DNA of 64,000 nucleotides from Ooceraea biroi (lineage: Eukaryota > Arthropoda > Insecta > Hymenoptera > Formicidae): contig NC_039516.1 of assembly GCF_003672135.1 (NCBI RefSeq), positions 2,277,838 to 2,341,837 of the forward strand. The letters are read 5' to 3'. Every line of letters begins with the position of its first letter. The stretch's first letter is position 1. A program made the translations under genes and the position numbers. Below, piece by piece: positions 55,301 through 64,000 of the stretch. The notes under the pieces are model-generated. The model was not told the origin of the DNA and made no database searches. It saw nothing but the letters and a program-made list of their open reading frames with translations.

Positions 55301-58277
55301 GAGGGAGCAGGTGATGCGCTCCGTGAAGGACGGCACGGTGAACATTCTGCTGGTATCACCGGAAGCAGTAGTGGCGGGCGAGAAGTCCACTGGTTTCGGA
55401 GCCCTGTTGCGCCAGTTGCCTCCGATCGCGTTCGCCTGTATCGACGAGGCCCATTGCATCTCCCAGTGGTCGCACAATTTCCGGCCGTCCTACCTGATGG
55501 TCTGCAGGGTGCTCAAGGAGAAGTTGCGTGTAAAAACGGTGCTGGGACTTACCGCGACCGCCACGAGGGCGACGGCGGAGAGTATAGTAAATCATCTGTA
55601 CCTCCACGACGGCATGGCTGGCGTTATATCGGATGTACCGTTACCCAAGAATCTTGTTCTGACGGTGTCGAAGGATGAAAATAAGGATCAAGCTCTGATC
55701 GCGCTGTTAAAGAGCGAGAGGTTCCAGAAATGCGACTCGGTGATAGTCTACTGCACTCGTAGGGAAGAGTGTGCGAGAGTTGCAGGGTTGCTGAGAATAG
55801 CGCTGCAGGTAAGCGATAAAATATTAAGCTTGATCAATTAAGTCCGTTTTAAAATTAAGTTTTACAATTAAATCTGTTCAATTGCTAGCGTTTGAATATC
55901 TTTCCCTGTTTTTACATATAATATTAAAATGTGCGTGATTTTTATTTTTTGATTCGCATACTAAATTTCTGTACGCCTCGCAGGATCCACGGAATCCTGA
56001 GAAGCCGAACGCGAAGGTGTCCACAATAGCCGAGGCCTACCACGCCGGTATGACTGCTCACAGACGCAAAATCGTGCAAAAGGAATTTATGAGCGGGAAG
56101 ATCAAGATTGTGGTCGCTACCGTTGCGTTTGGTATGGGTATCAATAAATCGGATATTCGGGCTGTCATTCATTACAACATGCCTGGCACTTTCGAAGGAT
56201 ACGTGCAGGAAGTCGGTCGCTGTGGGCGAGACGGTCTTACTGGACACTGCCATTTGTTCTTAAATCCATTGGTATTGTATTATTCACGATCATTATTTAC
56301 TTGCACTTTCTTGAATTTTTGTCATGTTTTGACTGTGGTCATGTCGAATTATCATGTAAATTCTTCCTTTTGCTTTGTACGGTGAAATTAATTTCTTCAC
56401 ATGTACATCACACATTCGTGCTCGACAGCAGAAACTTATAAAGTATATTGATATCTTGTTAATATCGATAAATGGCTGCAATGAGGAATCAAATATTAAA
56501 AAATTTCAAATTTGTTTCACTATATTTCACACGATTTTACGATTTTTTACTCAATTTTTCAGTTTCACTAATCAAATTTATGATTCCTAAACAGCGAGAC
56601 AGTGATAAGTGGGAACTGCGCAGACACATACACGCGAACGGCGTCGATCGTCATACAATCCGACATCTGCTTCAAAGAATCTTCATTCCCTGCTCTTGCG
56701 CGAGGATCAACAAAGAGAAAGCTCCGGATCAAAGATGTCCCGGTCACGAAGTCGCACTTCCGATCGACGAGACTGTTCAAGCCCTCGACATCACGGAAGA
56801 AACGATCTCCACATTGTTATGCTACCTCGAGCTGCATCCGAAGAGATTCATTACTGTGCTCTCATCCGTGTACGTCCGAGCGCGAATCTCGAGCTACAAT
56901 GGACCGCAAGCTCTCAAACGTGCGGCGCAATCTGTAAGTTTCTATTGGAAACTTTACAGTTTCTCTGCAATTACATACAATTGTAATAAATTGTATTGCA
57001 AATCTAGTAATTAATTTTAATTAATTTCCACGATATCAATGTGAGAAATTTTATTTGAAATATGTGCAATAGTAATCTCATAGTATCTGCATTCATAAAG
57101 TCGTGGTATTAATTAATATAAATTATTCTGGTACCTATTGATGAGTAATCTTCCAAATCGATTAATGAGTAATTTTGCAAACGTTTTAGTCTCCACCGCT
57201 CGCGATGGCGATAGCACTGGACATGCAGAAGGGAATCTCGCATGAGAAGAGCAACATCATCGAGTTCCCGATAATCGACGTTGCGTCGGCCATCGGTTGG
57301 GACAGCGGCGTAGTCAAGAGCCACCTGAAGAATCTGGAGTGGACGACGGGAGGTGAGCATTCCGAAATTTCACCCCATGTAATTTCTCGCTTTTTTTTGG
57401 AAAATGTGTTTCATTTACAAGCAACACTTTTCGCAGGTGACGGCAGCGTAAAACGCTCGGCTATATCGATGCATTACGACAAACTCGGTTTACGGGTGAA
57501 GACACCGGGCGATCTCACCGATACCGAGTTGGACGAGGCGCTCGATGCATTGATTGCGCGCACCCGATCTCAGGAATCCTCGTGCTTGCAACAGCTCGAG
57601 ATCATATCCTCCGCTCTTAGTAAGATCAGCGTGCCGTCGATCGAGCACTGCTCAGTCTTGAACGACAATGTCACAAAGAGATCGGAAGAGCTCAAAGGCA
57701 CCATCAGGGACTACTTCCAGTCGGATTCTCCTTTGGCCAGTGTGGACATCAATTTCCAGGTACATTTTTCAATCGCAAAATCTGCTTCGGCTTTGCTGAC
57801 GTGATAAAATATTTGATCTTTTTGGCCTTTCTCTTTTTTACGCATTCTTATCACTCATCCATCTTTTCCTTCTTTTTTTCTGCGTTATGATTTATTTGAT
57901 CATAATTCTTTTGCTGTTCCTGTAACGTATTTGTGCTCTTGAAGAAATATTATCCCTAGAACGAAATGCTATGGATTACTATTGTTACTGGTACACATAA
58001 GTGATTATTGGAGGTACGTTAATAGATTTTTAAACTCTTTTTACAGGATAAGATAGCAAACGAGCAGCAAATTGCCGCTGACGTGCGCAGTTTGGTAATG
58101 TGCTACAGAGATACCAAATTCACCGGGCGCGCTGTGGCTCGAATCTTCCACGGTATACAAAGCCCAAATTATCCCGCGGTGATTTGGGGCAAGTGCCGCT
58201 TCTGGAGGGCTTATTTAGCCGCAGATTTTAACGCTATTTACAGAATTGCTACTAGAGAAATTTTAGCGCTACGATAA
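52229..58277 (+). CDS. RecQ4: RecQ4-type DNA helicase, complete, 7 exons
   Basis: RecQ4 is a nuclear 3'-5' DNA helicase acting in replication initiation and repair. Exons: 52229-52339, 52635-55808, 55984-56271, 56595-56933, 57190-57352, 57437-57759, 58047-58277. All junctions agree in phase and give 1542 residues. Residues 1-60 form an Sld2-like domain (LKNKLRVKQWESDFMEKFGR, then NDIKDADVSIKEAYKMYWKL). A long charged, disordered linker follows. A CCHC knuckle lies at C697, C700, H705, C710. The helicase core has a Walker A motif (STGSGKS, Lys873), the DEAH box at 974-977, motif III (LGLTATATR) and motif VI (QEVGRCGRDG). The C terminus keeps RecQ4-specific blocks: ETVQALDITEETISTLLCYL near residue 1260, and SRAVARIFHGI-like sequence (GRAVARIFHGIQSPNYPAV) in the last exon. 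It is longer than human RECQL4 mainly through the linker. It shares a promoter region with DIP2. Confidence 0.97.
52635..55808 (+). CDS. RecQ4: RecQ4 exon 2, linker, CCHC knuckle and helicase motifs 0-III
   Basis: A single 1058-codon exon. After the rest of the Sld2-like domain it runs through about 600 residues of Ser/Lys/Asp-rich linker to the CCHC knuckle, then AEVFEALHMFGHESFRAGQE (start of the RecQ core), Walker A and the DEAH box. Acceptor CATTCCAG, donor CTGCAG/GTAAGC. Confidence 0.97.
55984..56271 (+). CDS. RecQ4: RecQ4 exon 3, helicase C-terminal lobe
   Basis: It encodes STIAEAYHAGMTAHRR, VVATVAFGMGINKSDIRAVI and GTFEGYVQEVGRCGRDG (motifs V and VI). Confidence 0.96.
56595..56933 (+). 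CDS. RecQ4: RecQ4 exon 4, RecQ4-specific region
   Basis: 113 codons. It encodes WELRRHIHANGVDRHTIRHL, a Cys-rich PCSCARI segment, GHEVALPIDETVQALDI and LLCYLELHPKRFITVL, matching the region after the core in RECQL4. Acceptor CTAAACAG, donor CAATCT/GTAAGT. Confidence 0.94.
57190..57352 (+). CDS. RecQ4: RecQ4 exon 5
   Basis: It encodes NIIEFPIIDVASAIGWDSGV and KSHLKNLEWTTG, corresponding to a RECQL4 block with VEFDMVKLVDSMGWE. Acceptor GTTTTAG, donor GGGAG/GTGAGC. Confidence 0.92.
57437..57759 (+). CDS. RecQ4: RecQ4 exon 6
   Basis: It encodes LGLRVKTPGDLTDTELDEAL (compare the family's LRSPGDLTAEE block) and a helical stretch ending DYFQSDSPLASVDINFQ. Acceptor TTCGCAG, donor TTCCAG/GTACAT. Confidence 0.93.
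58047..58277 (+). CDS. RecQ4: RecQ4 exon 7, C terminus and stop
   Basis: 76 codons plus TAA. It encodes GRAVARIFHGIQSPNYPAVI and CRFWRAYLAADFNAIYRIAT, the conserved RecQ4 C terminus. Acceptor TTTTACAG. Confidence 0.96.
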   Translation, partial: DKIANEQQIAADVRSLVMCYRDTKFTGRAVARIFHGIQSPNYPAVIWGKCRFWRAYLAADFNAIYRIATREILALR

Positions 58278-58491
58278 CGAGATCAGAGATTGTAGTAAAT
58301 AACGGGATTTCGTTCGACATGATTGTACATTAACATGAAATGGTAACGTCATCAGTTTTTAGACTTAAAAATAAGGGAATATTCTTACGCTCAGTTTAAC
58401 GTTAATTATTGGAACAGTGAATTGTTACGCTATTGAGACGCACATTTAAGAGATAACGTAGTAACTTATTTTTATATCGGAGTATTGTATA

Positions 58492-58497
58492 AATAAA
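58492..58497 (+). terminator. RecQ4 poly(A) signal candidate
   Basis: AATAAA about 215 bp after the RecQ4 stop codon. Confidence 0.6.
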
Positions 58498-58571
58498 TTT
58501 TTTTATAAAATAGATACGTTCTGTTATATATTTTATGTAATAGAGTATATTTAGGATTAAACATATAGTAA

Positions 58572-58577
58572 TTTATT
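58572..58577 (-). terminator. Poly(A) signal candidate of the minus-strand membrane-protein gene
   Basis: AATAAA on the minus strand (TTTATT on plus), about 390 bp past the stop codon at 58966. It lies only about 75 bp from the RecQ4 signal, so the two 3' ends are nearly adjacent. Confidence 0.5.
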
Positions 58578-58965
58578 TTATACTTAAATCTTCGATAAAA
58601 AAATTTTTTAATATGAACCTGTTTACACAAGAGTACAATGAGAGTACAATAAAACAGAGTAATATAAAACAGTTTTCCTCCTACATGTTACGGTGTTAAT
58701 TCCTATTAAAAGATAAAGTTTTGCATGCACTCCTCTTAGAGGTATAAGACGATATAAAACTTAACAAGAGAATTATAATCTTTAATCACCCCGACGGTCT
58801 CCGACAGTTGACAAGCAATGAAGAATAGAAGCATAACAACCGCACAAGAAATATTAACAATTACTTTGTAACAACTTTTCACGTTCGAAGGAATTAATTA
58901 TGGTAATCATCACCACTTTTTTAACGCTGCAGCGCCTAAAGGATGGCCTCGCGCCGACCAGATAT

Positions 58966-59172
58966 TCATGTCACGACTCTCTTCATGTAGTTGCACTGCC
59001 GCAGGAACTTGTGCATGCGGATCTGGTGTAGCTTACCGACGCGGTTCATGCAGGTTTCGTTCTGGCAGAGAGCGCAAAACTCCGCGGAGATGTCGTGGAA
59101 TGGTGAACGGAAGTACACGTTGGTATTCTTCAAGGCCTTGTTCTTGTGGTGCGCCCAAACGTGGAAAACGAC
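58966..59172 (-). CDS. Membrane-protein gene, last exon
   Basis: 68 codons plus TGA, starting VVFHVWAHHKNKALK after acceptor TTTCCTCAG. Carries the CALCQNETC cluster. Confidence 0.85.
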   Translation of the reverse strand, partial: VVFHVWAHHKNKALKNTNVYFRSPFHDISAEFCALCQNETCMNRVGKLHQIRMHKFLRQCNYMKRVVT

Positions 59173-60546
59173 CTGAGGAAAAACAAATCGACGTAAAGTG
59201 TTCGAGGCAGCGGCAAAAGTATTTCCCACGATCTCGATGCCTGTAAATACCTCGAAGATCATCAACAGAGCGACGAACCAGCGGAAGTACATGATGGCTG
59301 GTAGAAACAGGCACACAGGATTTATCTGACCGAAAGACGCGCCGGCCGGAACCGGCTCCAGCTCCATGTGATGGCGCTTCTTCGAGGACTTCTCCTTTAC
59401 CTCCTTCGGTATCTACGGAAGACCGACTCGCTCATTTCACGTTAGAATTATTTTATTCTGTAAATAATATTATAAATAACGTTACGTCACTCTGCGCGTG
59501 TGTGCCTCGTACGCGTGTGTGCGTTCATCTACGATCATATATCATATATAAAGTTATCAGTATACGATATCTGCGATTGCGTGAGAAAACAAGCCGGTAG
59601 ACGTATGGAAGTGGAATGCAATATCTTGGACACACCGTCGTGACACGAGCACCGATCCGTCGCTCGGTGGGAGCAATAAAGATGAATTTACGACACATGC
59701 AAAATATCTACACGCGACACACGTACACACATATCCAATCCAAATGAGAAACGCGCGTGCAAGCCATCAACCGCTTATTAAGACTGTCGCGCGCGCTTAC
59801 GTAAAGTCTCTTTTGTGAAGCGAACGTGACGCACTCGGTAAGATATGTATCGGGCGCAAGTTCACACAGCTCGAATCGTTCAAACATTATAACGCATCGG
59901 CATCTTGCATCTCACTCCGCAGATTCATGCGCATAACTTAGAGATTTACGTCGAGCGTATCAATTATCGCAGCGCCGAGTATGCTGGCGCGCTAAGCTGG
60001 CCTGAAGTCTCGAGTTACTTGAGGTCGGACGGAGTCGAGATGCAAACTAAGGCCTAGTTCCACAACGTAACCAGAGTTTAACTCTTAGTTAATGGAGAAT
60101 TCACTTTCAGCGAGGGAGAAAGAGAAAGAGACGTAGACGTGTTCCCCGGAGTATACCTGAAACGGCACTCTCCTGTGCCGAGTTTGGAACGTCGTGTGAT
60201 CCACGTGAGTGACCTCCGGTTCGCCGGTCTCGGCGTCGTTCACCGTCGTCGTGGAGTCGATCGGACGGGCGACGCAGTCGTAGAACGGATGGATCAGGTC
60301 CTCGCCGGTCTCCTCGTCCACGAACACCCTGTCCATGCCGCTACCGCGTTCGCGCATCTGGCAGAAAAGAGTCGAGGAACGTGTCCAAGTGTGGGATTCG
60401 ATCGCCGGGTCGCCGGGGTCACACTTCCCGGATGTCCAACTCCACGCACGCGTTATGTTAATCGCCTTGGCACCTTGAGGTAGGGAAGGAATTCCTGAGG
60501 CACGTCTTGCAGCAGTCTGCACCGGGATGCGGCGGTGCCGGTTTTT
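58966..60546 (-). CDS. Unidentified membrane-protein gene, 3' part (four exons)
   Basis: Not recognised. Four exons join in one frame: 60474-60546, 60157-60357, 59251-59412, 58966-59172, then TGA. The visible 213 residues begin with a probably cytoplasmic part (CRLLQDVPQEFLPYLK, then VFVDEETGEDLIHPFYDCVA and an acidic DAETGEPEVTHVDH stretch). A basic KEKSSKKRHH patch follows, then one hydrophobic segment (CLFLPAIMYFRWFVALLMIF). The C-terminal tail has a Cys cluster with a possible N-glycosylation site (CALCQNETC) and a basic end. All four introns have GT-AG ends and constant phase, so the gene is real. More exons must lie upstream; 63724-63824 may be one. The tail's side of the membrane is not determined. 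Confidence 0.8.
59251..59412 (-). CDS. Membrane-protein gene, transmembrane exon
   Basis: 54 codons, phase 0 at both ends. A basic patch is followed by the single hydrophobic stretch. Acceptor TTCCGTAG, donor TTCGAG/GTATTT. Confidence 0.85.
60157..60357 (-). CDS. Membrane-protein gene, acidic exon
   Basis: 67 codons, phase 0 at both ends, starting MRERGSGMDRVFVDEETGED. Acceptor TTTCTGCCAG, donor TTTCAG/GTATAC. The starting Met is internal to the protein if the upstream exon is used. Confidence 0.85.
60474..60546 (-). CDS. Membrane-protein gene, upstream exon
   Basis: 73 nt entering with the last base of a codon. It encodes KTGTAASRCRLLQDVPQEFL and PYLK. Acceptor CCGAATTCAG, donor CTCAAG/GTGCCA. 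The frame and its join to exon 60157-60357 look natural, but the acceptor could also be GTGCAG, 28 bp further in. Confidence 0.65.
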
Positions 60547-62409
60547 CTGAATTCGGAAAGGCAAAATTGTTCTCATTAATGTTCCATAAAGCGATGTCGT
60601 TAATGTTGCTCGATATTGCTCGAAAAAAATATATATACTCTTATTTCTTTGGAAATATATATATATTTTTGGAGTAAATATATATATATTTCTTTGGACG
60701 TTTCTCCCGCTTCTGGAGTGCGCGCGATAATCGCGATAATCGATATATCGCATCGGCCTATCTGCTTATCTACTGCAAATATGAGGAATTAAAGTACGGA
60801 ACGTGGTGAACGATTGCTCACGTAATACAATAATAATAACGCTTCGAAGAAACGTGTAACACACGGCGCGTGCGATGCGTCATCCGATGCGGAATCCGCC
60901 TCAAGAGAATCACGGCGCAGCTGAAGGATCATTTCTCTTCTCCTGTTTTTGTTCTCACTACTTCCACGATGTTGCTCGGCGGAATTGCAGACGAGGCGGA
61001 CCACAGGCTTCCTTTTTTTCCCCCCCAGTTTCATCGAGAAGCTTCTTACGTCGGATTACATAAAATTATACGTCCGTGAAGACTGACTCTCGTGGCTATT
61101 GGTATCATCGTTAAACGCTTCCGCGAAACACACGCAGCACGTGCATCCGCATTTTCTACACGCGCTCGCGACGATTCTGCAAAAATACTCGATCATACAG
61201 CACATGACTCTGCCCTGGCTTTGACAGCCCGACGAGCTTCTCCTCTCGCTTCTCTCTTCAACAAAAGAGAATCATCGATAAATCATCATATATGAACATA
61301 AAAAAATAACAATCACAGAAATTATTAAATCCAAAACTCACAACAATTAACATTGTACAATATATCAGTTCACGCATGCATGGTTTTTCATTGGTCGAAA
61401 TTTATTCCCTATTTTTTTCTTCCTTATGTTCTATTCATTGTGTCTGGGCCTAATTCGAATGTTGCGTAAACTTTTCTACATCTGAATAGTAATATCTTTT
61501 TTCCGAGGAAGGAAAAAAAGAAAAGGAAAGAGAGAGAGCAAACAAGATACAAAAGAATAAAGAATGAAGAATAGGTATGTATTTTTGTAACGAGGCTTCA
61601 TATTACTGAAAAGCCATCGCGGTTTTTGCTCCAATAAAGACGAGGACGCGGCGGCGCGATCTCGAGGTATCGGGGAAACGGAGATAACTTCACGGCGGTC
61701 AGCGGCGGCATAGCAACTCGCGCTCGTTCCTTCCATCAAGCGCAATTATCGAGGTAATTACGATAGCGCGATGCGCCCCGGGTGTCGCGAGTAAACGACG
61801 CGCAAAACAACGGGATAACTCCTGGCCGCTCGTGAGCGTTATTTGTCACCCTGTTTTCCATATACATTGCGTAATGCTCGGGCATTGAATAGTACTATAG
61901 ATTAATAATAGCGATTTTATAATACGTTACTAATAAAAAAAAATCCACTCGGAACATTGAAAGCGAGTTTTGCACCGAGTTTTCACGAGCTTTCGAATGT
62001 TTCGTCATCCGCTTCCGTTTAGGAAAATATTACACATTCGCAGCGCGTGAATTATTATAGCTGAAAGGTTTTGCGAGACGTATAATAACTACTCTAGCAA
62101 ACTTATCTCTGCACATGCGACTAACTTCAGAGCGAAGATAAGTAACCGAGGAAAGCTGCGAACACGCGTGCGGCTTTCTCGGCGAGATGCGTACGTGCGG
62201 GAGAATTTTATTCGTTAAAAGTGCATACGCGTGGCGATGCGCACGCGTACTTTCGCAGCGGCGATACTCTTCGCGAGCAGCATTACGAGGAAATGACAAC
62301 ATCGAGGAACCATCACGTACGCAGCGTGATCGGAAGAGAAAGTGGAGAACTCACGGTTGGCGGTGTCGGTGATCAGGAAGACGTCTCTCGCACAGGATCA
62401 CGTTATCAA

Positions 62410-62461
62410 ATTATATATATATATATATAAAATAATATAATGAATATATATATATATATAT
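62410..62461. repeat. AT-dinucleotide repeat pair
   Basis: Two (AT)n runs separated by AAAATAATATAATGA-type sequence; the whole block is largely self-complementary. Confidence 0.9.
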
Positions 62462-62858
62462 TCGTTACGCAGACACTCGCTTGACGTTAGATCGCGACGA
62501 GTCGAGCAGAATTCTCGTGATCCAGATGCGGCCCGTCAGCGGCCCGCGCGGCTGAGGAGTGCAGAACGTGCAGCGCGATGCCGGGACCGCAGCAGCAGAA
62601 CTGCGCAGCGGTCGATCGAACGCGACGTTCGATGGACAATTCGATACAAAATAACTAGTACCGCACGTGTCTCACGTCGGCAGCGCGCCGTCTTACTATC
62701 GACGTCACAGCGGATCGCAGCGTTTCTAGATCGTGGAATTTTCCGACGCATGCGCAGCGGCGACTCGAACTTTTTAGCGTATACTTCAGGAGCGTATACT
62801 GGTCCAAATATATGATGAGAATCAAAATGTGTGTCAGAAATCTTTTGAGATTTGTAAA

Positions 62859-62904
62859 TATAACCTGATTAACAAAGTTAATCAGGTTATAGACAAAGTT
62901 TGTC
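62859..62904. repeat. Perfect 15-bp hairpin followed by a small palindrome
   Basis: TATAACCTGATTAAC, a 3-base AAA loop, then its exact reverse complement (62859-62891). Directly after it, GACAAA-G-TTTGTC is a second perfect palindrome (62892-62904). Confidence 0.95.
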
Positions 62905-63723
62905 ATAACTACTTGAAAATAAGATGGATGGATTAGATCAATTTAAAGATGAAAGTAATAAGATGTGCTATTATATTTTTACACATCGTGAGTTATAGAA
63001 ATAAAGAAACTTTGCTGTTTTATTCTGATAAATCATTTCTATGGAAATATATATTTTCATTTTTATTTATTTAAATTTTATTTAAGGTGATCTCGGAAAT
63101 TTCTCTAATAATAATATAACGATATTTTCTCAATATTCAATAGCGATTCGATGTATCTTCGTTATGAGAAACTGTGTAACGTTCGCTTTTATCTGCCTTC
63201 ATCTAACGATTGTAAGAAGAAGAAGTATGACATCGCGGTATTCACGATCTGACAACAGAAACCATGAATTAGAACTATACGCGAAATAGAATATTACTTA
63301 TACACTGAGTATTAACAAACAGAAATATTCTCTCGAGTTCTGCAAATAAGTAAAATAATAAATAAAATTTTGCTGAAATCCGCGTTTGCGCGATCGAGAA
63401 AATCGATGACTCGAACGATAATCGATGACTCGAGAGATAAGTTTGTGTCGATTTTCTTAAAATAAATTGTCACTTCAAGTACTTACAGTAGTAAACATGT
63501 TAACATTTATGGAAGACACTTTCATTGCCTTTATTATCATCGGCTTTTGCATCATGGTCACAATAACAGTTGCCCTTACGTGACGGTCGCAGCTAGAATC
63601 CGTCCACTCGCCAAAATATATTCCCTCACGAAAGTGCTCGGACTAGATACATACATACATATGCAAGATGATTTATTCTGATTTTGTAATAGTGATTCAT
63701 CGAAGGAAGAAACGGAAACTTAC

Positions 63724-63824
63724 CGCACTGGTGACGAGACCGCCGTACCAGGCATAGATGAACGCCTGCAGTAGCTTCAGTGTCATGTAAGAGACGAACA
63801 CCGAGGCCTGGCTGATCGTCAGCT
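63724..63824 (-). CDS. Isolated exon of a membrane protein
   Basis: Acceptor TTTACAG and donor AGTGCG/GTAAGT enclose 34 codons reading ELTISQASVFVSYMTLKLLQ then AFIYAWYGGLVTSA, hydrophobic enough for a membrane segment. It enters with two bases of a codon and leaves in phase 0. That does not fit directly onto exon 60474-60546, so either an intervening exon is missing or it belongs to another gene. The ending vaguely recalls insect odorant receptors, but that is not enough to name it. Confidence 0.6.
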
Positions 63825-64000
63825 CTGTAAACTGTCATTACTATCATTTGATAATTCTTTATTATTAATTTGTTGTCGTGTTGGTCAGAAAGGCTTTTCG
63901 TATTTTATGCAAAATTGTTTTTCACGAAAAGCGCTTTTATTTTAATTATCAATACGGTCTCCGCCTAACCTCCTCCTATCAATCTACAAGCTTGAAAATT
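63825..64000. other. AT-rich sequence at the right edge
   Basis: Probably intron upstream of exon 63724-63824; no feature seen. Confidence 0.4.

Larger units (their letters stand above)
60547..63723. other. Region without a recognised exon, probably intronic
   Basis: Contains AT microsatellites (60650-60692 and 62410-62461), a CpG-rich stretch about 62130-62750 and the hairpin at 62859-62891. If 63724-63824 belongs to the same gene, at least one more exon entering in phase 0 and leaving with two bases should lie here. I could not identify it. Confidence 0.5.

Noticed and set aside
62340..62400. Minus-strand stretch reading DVFLITDTAN before a GTGAGT site, considered as the missing membrane-protein exon
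   Set aside because: It leaves a one-base phase, while exon 60474-60546 needs two bases, and its acceptor is poor.

Overview
The window looks like nuclear DNA of an insect, most likely a hymenopteran and possibly an ant. This is an inference from intron-rich genes, CpG-rich non-coding sequence broken up by AT-rich stretches, many GA/CT microsatellites, and proteins that resemble insect DIP2, NDAE1 and RecQ4. There are no bacterial-style operons, rRNA genes or CRISPR arrays. I recognised no tRNA, but that search was by eye only.

Layout. (a) 1-11899, minus strand: the 5' part of an SLC4 sodium-driven anion exchanger (Ndae1-like). It holds a short start exon at 11837-11899 and the exons of the cytoplasmic N-terminal domain; the membrane domain lies beyond base 1. 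(b) 11900-27491: about 15.6 kb with no convincing coding exon. It contains microsatellites and a CpG-rich block, and may include the SLC4 promoter and the DIP2 3' UTR. (c) 27492-51427, minus strand: a complete DIP2 gene whose 16 exons join with matching phase (5022 nt, 1673 aa if all are used). Two neighbouring exons (36291-36449 and 38286-38507) end in related peptides and have the same phase, so they look like a duplicated, alternatively used pair. Intron 1 (about 10.6 kb) holds a same-strand two-exon gene of unknown function (42319-44501), a diverged direct repeat and an isolated TATA/GA-repeat promoter-like site. (d) 51428-52228: a short head-to-head intergenic region shared by DIP2 and RecQ4, containing a pure CG dinucleotide run. 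(e) 52229-58277, plus strand: a complete RecQ4 helicase gene of 7 exons (1542 aa) with an Sld2-like N terminus, a CCHC knuckle, the RecQ helicase core and the RecQ4-specific C terminus. (f) 58966-60546, minus strand, plus an isolated exon at 63724-63824: the 3' end of a membrane-protein gene I could not name, tail to tail with RecQ4. The rest of the right end is AT-rich and includes a perfect 15-bp hairpin.

The genes do not form a pathway. SLC4 handles bicarbonate and pH, DIP2 is an acyl-CoA-synthetase-like protein, and RecQ4 acts in replication and repair. The physical links are the divergent DIP2/RecQ4 promoter and the convergent RecQ4/membrane-protein 3' ends. Exon limits were placed by reading splice signals and checking phase by hand. 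UTRs and transcription starts are mostly undetermined.
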